Positions 1-7,239 of a stretch of 13,312 bases of DNA are shown one piece after another. The number at the start of each line of letters is the position of its first letter. Position 1 is the stretch's first letter. The position numbers and the translations under genes are program-made. The notes beneath the pieces are model-generated. The model had not been told where the DNA came from. It saw nothing but the letters and a program-made list of their open reading frames with translations, and searched no databases. The DNA comes from Pseudomonadota bacterium (GTDB lineage Bacteria > Myxococcota > Myxococcia > Myxococcales > Anaeromyxobacteraceae): positions 1 to 13,312 of the forward strand of contig JAEYOU010000566.1 in NCBI GenBank assembly GCA_023411405.1. Reading direction: 5' to 3'.

Positions 1-61
1 CGTTAATGTACAAATGAACGACGCCCTTTTTAAATTCATCTGTATAGTGCTTACCTGCCAT
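1..61 (-). CDS. IS3-family transposase OrfA, N-terminal fragment
   Basis: Only 20 codons lie in the window, from an ATG at 59-61. The start MAGKHYTDEF followed by KKGVVHLYIN resembles the usual opening of IS3-family OrfA proteins (M-x-x-K-x-Y-(T/S)-x-E-F-(K/R)), the helix-turn-helix subunit that binds the element ends and is joined to the DDE catalytic OrfB by frameshifting. An AAGGAGG ribosome site lies seven bases upstream, so the start is secure. The rest of the gene lies to the left of the window. Family assignment from 20 residues is reasonable but not proof. Confidence 0.6.
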   Translation of the reverse strand, partial: MAGKHYTDEFKKGVVHLYIN

Positions 62-97
62 ACTCGTACCTCCTTTTTAATTATCTCTGGTACGAGT
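62..97 (-). promoter_or_regulatory. Inverted repeat that can hide the transposase ribosome site
   Basis: ACTCGTACC (62-70) and GGTACGAGT (89-97) are perfect 9-bp inverted repeats. On the minus strand the downstream arm contains the last two G residues of the AGGAGG ribosome site and runs to the base before the ATG. A transcript entering from outside the element would include both arms and could fold so that the ribosome site is paired. This resembles the read-through protection known for IS10 and IS50. The base pairing is seen directly; the regulatory role is inferred. Confidence 0.45.
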
Positions 98-113
98 TTT
101 CGTGTCTACCTTT

Positions 114-512
114 TTATACTAACTCCAGTCCTGATAAGGGAGGCTCATTTGATTGCAAAGGTTCGGGTTGGATAATATGACTTGGTTCAGGTGCTGGTTC
201 CGTTTGGTCTGTCGAACTTGGTTCAGGTTTTGGTTCCATTTGGTTAGTTGGGCTTGGTTCAGGCGCTGGTTCCGTTTGATCTGTCGAGCTTGGTTCAGGT
301 GCTGGTTCCGTTTGGTCTGTCGAGTTTGGCTCAGGTGCTGGGGATGGCTCTTCAGATACCGAAGGCGCTGGTTCTGTTTCACCTTCAAGCGAAATGTTAT
401 TCTGAATATTTGCCATATTACTTGCTGCAAAAGCAGTACCCGTTGGCACCATTGTAAATACCATAGCAATAGATAAAATTAAGCTAATACCCTTGATTAT
501 TCTCTTATTCAT
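114..512 (-). CDS. Small secreted protein with Pro/Glu-rich 12-residue repeats
   Basis: This is a 132-residue protein of unknown function. Residues 1-29 form a clear Sec signal peptide: positive MNKR, a hydrophobic stretch ISLILSIAMVFTMV and a likely AFA cleavage site. Residues 57-116 are five 12-residue repeats of the form EPAPEPSSTDQT, typical of extended wall-spanning linkers in Firmicute surface proteins. No globular domain, sortase motif or wall-binding repeat follows. The stop (114-116) lies three bases from the tip of the insertion sequence. The gene may therefore be the surviving N-terminal part of a longer surface protein cut by the insertion, or a naturally short one. The ribosome site (AGAAAGG) is weak and about 14 bases from the ATG. 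A near-consensus promoter lies 75 bases upstream. The reading frame is well supported; the function is unknown. Confidence 0.7.
   Translation of the reverse strand: MNKRIIKGISLILSIAMVFTMVPTGTAFAASNMANIQNNISLEGETEPAPSVSEEPSPAPEPNSTDQTEPAPEPSSTDQTEPAPEPSPTNQMEPKPEPSSTDQTEPAPEPSHIIQPEPLQSNEPPLSGLELV
165..344 (-). repeat. Five tandem 36-bp coding repeats
   Basis: Five in-frame 36-bp units encode residues 57-116 of the small secreted protein. The middle units are nearly identical and the last has diverged (SHIIQP). Such repeats change copy number easily by slippage or unequal recombination. No unique spacers separate the units, so this is not a CRISPR array. Confidence 0.85.
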
Positions 513-586
513 TTTTAGAACCCGAACCTTTCTTATGTGTTTTATAAGGCTATGTAGATATTAAAAATATTATGTAATATATAGTT

Positions 587-615
587 ATATTAAGTCATAC
601 ATTGTCATATGTCAA
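587..615 (-). promoter_or_regulatory. Near-consensus sigma-A promoter for the small secreted protein
   Basis: On the minus strand a perfect -35 TTGACA (610-615) is followed by a 17-base spacer and a -10 TAATAT (587-592). Transcription would start near 580 and give a leader of roughly 68 bases before the ATG at 512. This is seen by pattern only. Confidence 0.7.
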
Positions 616-1132
616 TCTTTATTTGATTCTATTTTATTTTAGTCATATTATAAATTTATAGCATTTTCGCTATACTTCCCCTATACATAATAACGAAATA
701 AATAGTGACATGGTTACAATAATTTGGTGATTTGTTTTATATAATCTATTTAATCCTAGCTCTTCCTACTAAATGTGTTTTCGAACTATAGACATATTGA
801 TACTTGAATTAACTACAGTTATCTTTTATCTGATTTCAGATAAATCGTACTAACGACGGTTTAGATCCAACAGTCGCATATACATAGCCATGAAGAATAC
901 CCGAACCTATCTTTTTCGCCATGCTTAATAATGGTAAACTATTCGAAGTGCTGCTCTATTTCAATTGGTATTTTATTACTCCCCATTTTTTCAATTAAAG
1001 TTCTCTAAAAAAATCTTCGCTGACTGCGTTTTTTTGGGGGTCGGCGAGCCCGCATAAGGTAGGTATCCCCTGTCACAGTACCTTTTTTATTCACCCCAGT
1101 ATAGCTGGTAGGTTATAACGCTAAAGCACATT
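616..1132. other. AT-rich intergenic region with a repeat remnant
   Basis: No convincing gene is seen here on either strand. The left part is very AT-rich. The part from 962 to 1085 is the first copy of the ~125-bp repeat described separately. A 28-codon minus-strand frame beginning MAKKIGSG (836-922) has no ribosome site and is not called. The region separates the secreted-protein promoter from the terminator of the sugar operon. Confidence 0.6.
962..1085 (+). repeat. Dispersed ~125-bp direct repeat, copy A
   Basis: This stretch aligns along its length with 11493-11617 in the same orientation. Both begin CAATTGG, contain TTCAATTAAA, then GAGCCCGCATAAGGTA, and end CCCCTGTCACAGTACCTT. The last two blocks are identical between copies, while the middle carries scattered substitutions and short indels. 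Nothing in it reads as a gene. It is best seen as the remnant of an insertion-sequence end or a small non-autonomous element. Confidence 0.7.
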
Positions 1133-1165
1133 AAAAAAGGTAACCGACACGCGGTTACCTTTTTT
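1133..1165 (-). terminator. Bidirectional intrinsic terminator of the sugar operon
   Basis: Perfect 14-base arms (1133-1146 and 1152-1165) with core GGTAACCG/CGGTTACC and a five-base loop are flanked by six A on one side and six T on the other, so the hairpin works in both directions. It lies 25 bases beyond the permease stop at 1190 and closes the operon. Confidence 0.93.
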
Positions 1166-1189
1166 GTGAAATTAGTTAATTATTTTAGC

Positions 1190-2173
1190 TTACATCAATT
1201 TTAATTTCGTTCTCGAGGCTGAGATTGCGACTGCGGCGATCATTACAAAACCCTTCGCCATGTCCTGTATGAAATATGACAGGCCCATAAGGTTTAAACC
1301 ATTGGAGAGCACACCCATAAGCGCGACGCCTATTATCGTGCCCAGCACGTTCGCCCGGCCCAATTTTATCGTCGTCATACCGATGAACACCGCGCTTAAC
1401 GCTTCAAGCGTGTACGAATCACCTGCTGAAGGCTGACCGCTGCCAAGCTTTGCGGCCAGTAAGATACCGGCTATGGAAGCCATAACAGCGGATATCATCA
1501 TGCCCGCGAACTTATACTTACGCGTATTTATACCGGACAGCCTCGCCGTCAATTCATTTCCGCCCGTAGCGTAAAGATAACGTCCTATTATTGTTTTATT
1601 CAGTATGAAGTAGGTAATGATTGTGAATACTATCATAATGATAACGAGCATAGGTATACCAGCCAGTCTCGTTTGTCCGATAAGGTTATAAATTGGAGGA
1701 TTTACGCCGTAGGTGGCTTTCCCGCCGCTATACATGTAGAGTATGCCTGTTATTATTGACTGCATTCCTAGTGTTACAATAATGGACGGAATTTTGCAGA
1801 AAATCGTAATGGAAGCGTTTATCGCGCCTATTCCTAACCCCGTAAGCAGAACAAGCACGATAGTCAGGCCGGGGTCGAGTCCCTGAATGGTAATCAGGCC
1901 CATAGCCATTGTACACGTTAGCCCGATAACCGTTCCTACCGACATATCCATCTCGCCCACGACCATAGCGACGGTCATGCCAAGAGAAGCAATAGCCAAT
2001 ATAGATATCTGGCGGAGTACGTTTAGTATATTATCCGTAGCAATGAACCTGAAATTGTCCGTTGCGAACGTGAAGAATACTGCCACAATAATGCATGTCA
2101 GCAGCGTTGCATACTTAGCAAGCCAGCTTATATTCTTCCCCTTGCCGTCTTTTACAACCGTTCTATTACCCAT
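1190..2173 (-). CDS. Sugar ABC transporter permease, RbsC type
   Basis: This 327-residue inner-membrane protein is the channel subunit of a ribose-type (CUT2) importer. It has about eight to ten hydrophobic segments, starting near residue 18 of the chosen protein. It carries the family motif GEMDMSVG (usual form GG-x-DLSVG) and the cytoplasmic coupling loop around GRYLYATGGNELTARLSG, which contacts the ATPase. I chose the ATG at 2171-2173 because GAAGAAGGGG lies correctly upstream. A TTG seven codons earlier is in frame but would sit within that ribosome site. The gene overlaps the end of the ATPase gene by eight bases (ATGGGTAA), which suggests translational coupling. There is only one permease gene, so the channel is probably a homodimer. 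Family is sure; substrate is not known. Confidence 0.93.
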   Translation of the reverse strand: MGNRTVVKDGKGKNISWLAKYATLLTCIIVAVFFTFATDNFRFIATDNILNVLRQISILAIASLGMTVAMVVGEMDMSVGTVIGLTCTMAMGLITIQGLDPGLTIVLVLLTGLGIGAINASITIFCKIPSIIVTLGMQSIITGILYMYSGGKATYGVNPPIYNLIGQTRLAGIPMLVIIMIVFTIITYFILNKTIIGRYLYATGGNELTARLSGINTRKYKFAGMMISAVMASIAGILLAAKLGSGQPSAGDSYTLEALSAVFIGMTTIKLGRANVLGTIIGVALMGVLSNGLNLMGLSYFIQDMAKGFVMIAAVAISASRTKLKLM

Positions 2174-3692
2174 TTTTAGCCACCCCTTCTTCAATCCCTA
2201 ATGAGGATGCGATTAACTTGTGCTGCAGATCCGAATCGTTCCTAACGTACTCTGATACGATCTTTCCTTCGTTCATAACGTATACCCTGTCCGAAAGGCC
2301 GACTACTTCTGATATATCTGACGATACTACAAGGCAGCCCGCGCCGTTTTTTACCAGGTCCGCAATGATTTTGTACATTTCGGCGCACGCCCCTACGTCC
2401 ACTCCCTCTGTGGGCTCGTCAAACATGTAAAGCCTGGTCTTGTTGCCCGCGCCCGTTATCCATTTACCGAACGAGACTTTTTGTTTGTTCCCGCCGCTTA
2501 AAAGATTTACTTTTGTATTGATGGAAGGCGTTCTTATATCAAGCTTCTTAACGGTGCTTTCAACGTCGCTTACCTGCTTTTTTCTGTTTATGACCGAAGC
2601 GCTGGTATAATCCTTAAGGAACGGCAACGTTATATTGTCCACTACAGAATCCTCAAGCAATAACGCTTTTTTCAATCTATCCTCAGGTATCAGCGCCATG
2701 CCCGCCGATATCGCTTTTTTCGTGTTCCTAGCTTCTATAACTTCTCCATACAGCTTAACTGCGCCTGATTTCTTCCTGCGTGCCCCAAATATCGTCTCTA
2801 TTAACTCCGTTCTTCCGGAACCAACGGTTCCGAAAAGGCTGACGACCTCCCCCGCCCGCACTTGCAGTGAAACGTCATTTACTATTTTACCGTCGTTTAA
2901 ACCGGCGACATCAAGCAGCACATCTCCGAACTTCCTTTCATATTGCGGGAATTCGGACTTTTGCTCCTTGTTTATCATCATTTTTACGATTTCCTGCTTA
3001 GAAGTTGTCTTGCTATCTACCGTACCCACGATGCAGCCGTCCCGCATAACCGTAATACGGTCGCATACCTGCAGTACTTCGTCCAGATAATGCGTAATAA
3101 AGATTACTCCCATCCCTTTATCCCTGAATTGGTACATGAGCTGGAATAACTGCTGCCGCTCTTTATCAGATAACGACGCTGTCGATTCATCAAAGATAAC
3201 GATATTAGGATTCTGGTTTATTACCTTCATTACCTCAATAAGCTTGCGTTTTGCCGGGCTTAACTCGTCTGCCCTTACAGACAGGTCTATATCAAGGTTC
3301 ATGCTGTGCATGAGTTCCTGCCCCTTACGCCTTAAGTCCTTTTTATCGATTACGCCACATTTGCTGCTTTCTTTTCCCAGGAATATATTCTCTACCCCGT
3401 TGAAAGAATTGATAAGCGTTCCCTCCTGCGTGACGATTCCTATCCCCTTTTCTATTGCGTCTTTGGGATGACGAAACACAACCTCCTCGTCTTCAAGAAC
3501 TATCTGGCCGCCGTCGGGCGTATAAGCTCCTGTTATCACTTTTACCAGTGTCGATTTGCCCGCCCCGTTGTGTCCTACCAACCCATGGATCTCCCCGCGG
3601 CGAAGGTCAAAGTTAACATCCGTTAAAGCGTTTACGCCCGGGAATCGTTTGCAGATGCCGTTGGTTTGCATTATGATCTGCGGGTGCTCCAT
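2166..3692 (-). CDS. Sugar ABC transporter ATPase with two nucleotide-binding domains, RbsA type
   Basis: This 508-residue cytoplasmic ATPase powers the importer. Domain 1 has Walker A GHNGAGKST (40-48), Q-loop Q89, a degenerate signature LSPAKRK (144-150), Walker B IVIFDES (164-170) and H201. Domain 2 has a degenerate Walker A GTVGSGRTE (288-296), a good signature LSGGNKQK (398-405) and Walker B LYMFDEP (421-427), with SSD in place of the H-loop histidine. This split of good and degraded motifs is normal for RbsA, MglA and XylG proteins and leaves one competent composite ATP site. The start is supported by GGAGG nine bases before the ATG. A 146-base gap with a stable hairpin separates it from the binding-protein gene upstream. 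Confidence 0.95.
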   Translation of the reverse strand: MEHPQIIMQTNGICKRFPGVNALTDVNFDLRRGEIHGLVGHNGAGKSTLVKVITGAYTPDGGQIVLEDEEVVFRHPKDAIEKGIGIVTQEGTLINSFNGVENIFLGKESSKCGVIDKKDLRRKGQELMHSMNLDIDLSVRADELSPAKRKLIEVMKVINQNPNIVIFDESTASLSDKERQQLFQLMYQFRDKGMGVIFITHYLDEVLQVCDRITVMRDGCIVGTVDSKTTSKQEIVKMMINKEQKSEFPQYERKFGDVLLDVAGLNDGKIVNDVSLQVRAGEVVSLFGTVGSGRTELIETIFGARRKKSGAVKLYGEVIEARNTKKAISAGMALIPEDRLKKALLLEDSVVDNITLPFLKDYTSASVINRKKQVSDVESTVKKLDIRTPSINTKVNLLSGGNKQKVSFGKWITGAGNKTRLYMFDEPTEGVDVGACAEMYKIIADLVKNGAGCLVVSSDISEVVGLSDRVYVMNEGKIVSEYVRNDSDLQHKLIASSLGIEEGVAKNG

Positions 3693-3750
3693 CGTAAATC
3701 CTCCTTGCTGCGCCCTAAACGTCTTTGACTTTTAAGGCCCCGGTTATTAT

Positions 3751-3775
3751 CCAAAAAAGCATCACGGCTTTTTGG
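3751..3775 (-). terminator. Weak hairpin with T-run between binding-protein and ATPase genes
   Basis: On the minus strand CCAAAAAGC is followed by a short loop and GCTTTTTTGG, giving an A/T-rich stem ending in a T-run. It resembles a leaky intrinsic terminator, but only four G/C pairs are possible. It comes after the stronger stem-loop at 3790-3818 in the direction of transcription. Confidence 0.35.
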
Positions 3776-3789
3776 AGACTTCGACTGAT

Positions 3790-3818
3790 TAGCGCAGGGA
3801 GGGGTTCTCCCTGCGCTA
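3790..3818 (-). promoter_or_regulatory. Stable intergenic stem-loop after the binding-protein gene
   Basis: Perfect 12-base arms TAGCGCAGGGAG and CTCCCTGCGCTA surround a five-base loop, about 20 bases after the stop of the binding-protein gene. It has no T-run directly after it. Such hairpins commonly protect the 3' end of the binding-protein message, so that the binding protein is made in excess of the membrane subunits. That role is inferred from position. Confidence 0.7.
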
Positions 3819-3838
3819 TATTCTTGTTTTAGTACTGT

Positions 3839-4960
3839 TTAGAATGCGCTGTAGAAGTCAACAGCTTCGTAAGCGGGCGTCCCCTCATCGGGGATATTCG
3901 AAGTAGTGATCAGCGGAGCGTCGACATATATCGTTGTGGCGCCCACCGCTTCGTCCCACGACATACTCTGAAGAACGACCTTCTGTATGAGCTTGGCCGT
4001 CGTTACGCCCATCTGTTCAAAGGGCTGAGCAACCGTGGCGATTATCGGAAAACCGTCGCGCATCATCTTGACGGCGGATTCGTTTCCGTCAATACCTGTA
4101 ACTACGATATCATCGCGTGTTTTACCAGCAGCCGTCAATACATTTGTTGCAGCCATGGCGGGCTCGTCCCAGACGCACCAGATCGCGTCTATCTGATCGC
4201 CGAAACGGGCCAGCCAGTCTTCAGTCGTATTCGCCGAATCGTTGAAGAAGTCGGCAAGATCGATATTATGATCATCAAGCACCTTTATACCGGGGCATTC
4301 TGCCAGCACGGCATTGAGAACGTTGCCTCTCTTGCGTCCGCCCGCAAAGCCACTAGCTGAAAGCACACAGATGTTTCCGCTGCCGCCTATCGCGTCAACA
4401 AGGTATGTGGACACTTTTGCAGACATGACGTTGTTGTTGCTCGTAACGTCGACGACAACGCCGTCGGTGTATCCGCTGTCTATAGTGAATATAGGTATGC
4501 CCGCATCGTTTGCTTCCTTAATAGCAGGAGCTGAAGCGCGCATATCCACCATAGAGCAGATGATAACGTCGCATCCCTTAGCAACCGCGTCGGAAATATT
4601 GTTTGCAGCTTTGGCGTCGGAATCTTCGGAGTTGACCTCCGTGATCTTCCAATTCCAGTTCTGATCTTTCAGGAATGCCGAGAAGCCGGCAAACGCCCTC
4701 TGTTCGGACTGATTTGACGCACCGCTGTGGATCCATATAATATCAAGATCCTTTGTAGCTGTGTCGCCGGCCGCACTTGTGGTCGCTCCTTCACTGGCAG
4801 CAGGATTTGTACTGGCATCTGCGGGCGCGCTGGCAGCAGGATTTGCACTCTTATCCGCATTTCCACCGCTGGCTGCAACCTCCGCATCGGAAGTACAAGC
4901 CGTAAAGAGCGTTACAGCCATCAGCAAAGTTAACAATAATGCTAAAGTCTTTTTAACCAT
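3839..4960 (-). CDS. Sugar ABC transporter solute-binding lipoprotein, ribose-binding type
   Basis: This 373-residue lipoprotein captures the sugar outside the cell for the CUT2 importer. A hydrophobic signal ends in the lipobox LFTAC, with the lipidated cysteine at residue 22. A Gly/Ala/Ser/Pro-rich tether (about 30-70, including NPAAS twice) leads to a two-lobed type I periplasmic-binding fold from about 71 to the end. Seen in order are DLDIIWIHSG, CDVIICSMVD, GIPIFTIDSG, the hinge-side IWCVWDEP and VVTGIDGN, as in the ribose, galactose and xylitol binding proteins. The ATG at 4958-4960 is chosen because GGAGG lies just upstream; the in-frame TTG four codons earlier overlaps that site. It lies 105 bases after the first dehydrogenase gene and before a strong stem-loop. 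Class is sure; ligand is unknown. Confidence 0.93.
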   Translation of the reverse strand: MVKKTLALLLTLLMAVTLFTACTSDAEVAASGGNADKSANPAASAPADASTNPAASEGATTSAAGDTATKDLDIIWIHSGASNQSEQRAFAGFSAFLKDQNWNWKITEVNSEDSDAKAANNISDAVAKGCDVIICSMVDMRASAPAIKEANDAGIPIFTIDSGYTDGVVVDVTSNNNVMSAKVSTYLVDAIGGSGNICVLSASGFAGGRKRGNVLNAVLAECPGIKVLDDHNIDLADFFNDSANTTEDWLARFGDQIDAIWCVWDEPAMAATNVLTAAGKTRDDIVVTGIDGNESAVKMMRDGFPIIATVAQPFEQMGVTTAKLIQKVVLQSMSWDEAVGATTIYVDAPLITTSNIPDEGTPAYEAVDFYSAF

Positions 4961-5065
4961 GTCAGCCTCCAAAATTATTTATTTATATCCCTCTCTCCGG
5001 GGAAACTGAATACGTTTTGCCCCAAAGCCTTCTGCTTTATCGCACTGCACGCGGGAGTAGATGTC

Positions 5066-6106
5066 CTACATAATGACTGAAACGCGGAACGCGTCCTTCT
5101 GAGAAGCGGCTTCAAATGCGTTTTGAATATCGCTAAGCGCATATTTTGCCTGGATCAGGCGATTAACATTTATATGTCCATTCCCTAAAAGCTCGGAAGC
5201 GTACTGAAAGTCCGATGGTCTGCATCCGTACGTGCCGATGATGCTCAGCAGCTTATAGTGCACAAGGTTCGGGTCAAGTTCCCACTGCGGTATAGGATAA
5301 CCGGCCGCAAATATCAGCAGCTTGCCGCACATTTTGGAAACGTCAAGTGCCTGCCTATATGCCGAGCTTACTCCTACCGCGACTATAACGGCGTCGACGC
5401 CCGTACCTTTTGTAAGCTCATTAACTTTCTCGTCGTATTTTTCTTCTGAAGGGTTGAACACCTTGTCAAAGCCCATGGCTTTTGCGTTCTCCGTTTTCGT
5501 ATGGGATATATCCGAAATGATGACGTCCGCTCCGTAGAATCTCGCAAGACAGGCGTTGAGCATGCCCATCGTTCCCGCTCCTATAACAAGCACCTTTTCG
5601 GCCGGTTTTATATGCAGCCTCTCTATGCCCTGAACCACGGTTGCAAGCGGCTCGCAGAATGCCATTTGTTCGAACGGAAGGTCAGGATTCATTTTAAATA
5701 CATACCTGGAATCCATGGCCTTGTATTCGCTGCATCCATACGACCCGTAGTACCCGAACTCGTCTGTCTCCATAGGCTTTAAGTCGGAATGCAGGCAAAG
5801 CATAGAGTTCCTGTTCTGCCTGCAGTTTTCACATTGCATGCAAGGCTGATAGATATTCGTTACAACATAGTCCCCCACGCTAACGTTCTTAACGTTTTTA
5901 CCAACGCTGCAGACGACGCCAGCGTTTTCATGCCCGAACGCCATAGGGGTCTTCTGATGCGGGCGAAGCCCCAGCCACTGTTGATAATCAGTCGTACAGA
6001 GATTGCACACCTTGTTCATGATGAGCACCTGATTATCATTTATCCCCGGTATATCGTGCTCGTGTACTTCTGCGTTATGATCCCCTAAAATTACTCCAAA
6101 TCTCAT
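5066..6106 (-). CDS. Zinc-dependent medium-chain dehydrogenase (polyol or threonine dehydrogenase-like), copy 1
   Basis: This 346-residue cytoplasmic NAD(P)-dependent oxidoreductase of the zinc alcohol dehydrogenase superfamily probably oxidises a sugar alcohol or reduces a carbonyl. Catalytic-zinc ligands are C37, H59 and E60 (GHENAG), with E152 in the FCEPLA motif. A structural-zinc cluster is C89, C92, C95 and C104; the last interval is eight residues rather than the usual seven. The nucleotide-binding Rossmann motif is GAGTMG (176-181). Length and layout match the sorbitol and L-threonine dehydrogenase branch. The AAGGAA ribosome site supports the start. It lies 61 bases after a second, clearly different dehydrogenase of the same superfamily. 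Substrate cannot be told from sequence; a hexitol, pentitol or related polyol fits the operon. Confidence 0.9.
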   Translation of the reverse strand: MRFGVILGDHNAEVHEHDIPGINDNQVLIMNKVCNLCTTDYQQWLGLRPHQKTPMAFGHENAGVVCSVGKNVKNVSVGDYVVTNIYQPCMQCENCRQNRNSMLCLHSDLKPMETDEFGYYGSYGCSEYKAMDSRYVFKMNPDLPFEQMAFCEPLATVVQGIERLHIKPAEKVLVIGAGTMGMLNACLARFYGADVIISDISHTKTENAKAMGFDKVFNPSEEKYDEKVNELTKGTGVDAVIVAVGVSSAYRQALDVSKMCGKLLIFAAGYPIPQWELDPNLVHYKLLSIIGTYGCRPSDFQYASELLGNGHINVNRLIQAKYALSDIQNAFEAASQKDAFRVSVIM

Positions 6107-6167
6107 GTTGTATTCCTTTATATTAATTCTAAAATCATTGCTCTCTGTGACCGCTGCTTTTCAAGCG

Positions 6168-7214
6168 TCAGGGAATAAGCAGCACCTTAACAGCATTTGA
6201 AGTTCTTTTGTCAAGCGCCGCGGCAAATGCTTCCTTTATGTCTTTAAGCGCGAACTTATGCGTTATCAAAGCCGAAGCGTCTATCTTTCCTGAGCTTATA
6301 AGGTCGAGCGCAATTTCAAACTCCGTTTTGTAATCCCAGTAACCGTAGCTGAAGATATACTTGATATCTATTTCCTTGAAATGTGCTGCCACAGAGTCGA
6401 ACGGCAACTCGCCGCGCATGCCGATAATTCCGAGCGTTCCTCTTGCTCTGAGCATTTTTACCGCCATATCCAGTATGGGGGCGCTGCCTCCCGCGCCGTC
6501 GAACACGATATCCGCTCCCCGGCCGTTCGTCAGTTCCATAACGCTCTTATATATATCAACTTTTGTTGAATTGAGCGTATATTCAAAACCCGCCTTTTTT
6601 GAGACCTCGAGTACGCCGTCTATAACGTCTATAATGACAACATTCTTAACGCCCGCGGCCTTTACCGCCTGCGCCATACAAAGGCCTACAGGCCCAGCGC
6701 CGAAAACGACGACCGTATCCCCAACATTTACCGGCACACGGTGCAGTCCGTGGACCGCTACCGCATAGCAGTCCAGCGTGGATGCTTCCTCGTAGCTTAC
6801 GTTGTCGGGCAGCTTGTACACCTTATCATGCGGAGCCTTGGTATATTCTGCAAACCCGCCGGGATAGTAATAGCCTATATGCCTTAAGTTGCTGCAGAGG
6901 TAGTAGTCGCCCTGCAGGCAAAAGCTGCAGTGGCCACATCCTATGAGAGGTTCTATTCCCACGCGGTCGCCCACCTTTACGTTTGTTACGTTTTCTCCTG
7001 TTTCCACGACTTCCCCGCAGAGCTCATGGCCCATTACAGAACCTTCCGGCAGTTCGTCGCAATGCGCGCCTATAAAGTGGGCAATGTCGCTCCCACAAAC
7101 ACCCGCGGCACGGACTTTAACGCGAACGTCAAACTTGTCGCCTTTTTCAAGCGCTGTGTCTTTAACATCTTCAAAGCGAATGTCCCTGAAATGATGAAAT
7201 ACTCCCGCCTTCAT
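6168..7214 (-). CDS. Zinc-dependent medium-chain dehydrogenase (polyol dehydrogenase-like), copy 2
   Basis: This 348-residue enzyme of the zinc alcohol dehydrogenase superfamily has the catalytic-zinc set C40 (AGVCGSD), H63 and E64 (GHE). Its structural-zinc cysteines are 93, 96, 99 and 107, with standard spacing. The Rossmann motif is GAGPVG (172-177). Where most sorbitol-dehydrogenase relatives carry a Glu-Pro near residue 150, this protein has D148-C149. That position contributes to zinc and water coordination in the family, so the active site may be tuned differently. The start is supported by AAGGAAG nine bases before the ATG. It lies 25 bases after the kinase stop, so the two are surely co-transcribed. 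The likely role is polyol to ketose oxidation, or the reverse step on an aldolase product. Confidence 0.9.
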   Translation of the reverse strand: MKAGVFHHFRDIRFEDVKDTALEKGDKFDVRVKVRAAGVCGSDIAHFIGAHCDELPEGSVMGHELCGEVVETGENVTNVKVGDRVGIEPLIGCGHCSFCLQGDYYLCSNLRHIGYYYPGGFAEYTKAPHDKVYKLPDNVSYEEASTLDCYAVAVHGLHRVPVNVGDTVVVFGAGPVGLCMAQAVKAAGVKNVVIIDVIDGVLEVSKKAGFEYTLNSTKVDIYKSVMELTNGRGADIVFDGAGGSAPILDMAVKMLRARGTLGIIGMRGELPFDSVAAHFKEIDIKYIFSYGYWDYKTEFEIALDLISSGKIDASALITHKFALKDIKEAFAAALDKRTSNAVKVLLIP

Positions 7215-7239
7215 AACATTACTTCCTTTCGTTTAATCT

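Larger units (their letters stand above)
1..110 (-). mobile_element. End of an IS3-type insertion sequence, cut by the window edge
   Basis: Read on the minus strand, the element starts at about 110 with the tip GGTAGACAC. It then has a leader with an inverted repeat, a strong ribosome site (AAGGAGG, 69-75) and the start of a transposase gene at 61. The same nine bases GGTAGACAC recur at 11591-11599 in the repeat on the far side of the operon, which supports the idea that they are a terminal sequence. The assignment to IS3 rests on the first 20 residues of the transposase. The exact tip could be a few bases either side of 110, because no target duplication can be seen with only one end present. 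Confidence 0.55.

Noticed and set aside
165..344. Regular 36-bp repeats as a CRISPR array
   Set aside because: The repeats are directly contiguous with no spacers and encode an in-frame 12-residue protein repeat.
153..476. Plus-strand open frame rich in Trp, Phe and Arg
   Set aside because: It is the antisense of the 36-bp repeats in the small secreted protein. Lack of stops follows from the repeated codons, and there is no family resemblance.
836..922. 28-codon minus-strand frame starting MAKKIGSG
   Set aside because: It is too short, has no ribosome site, and no promoter could be linked to it.
5005..5022. Possible catabolite-response element near TGAATACGTTTTGC
   Set aside because: At least three mismatches to the consensus, in an internal gap of the operon rather than at the promoter.
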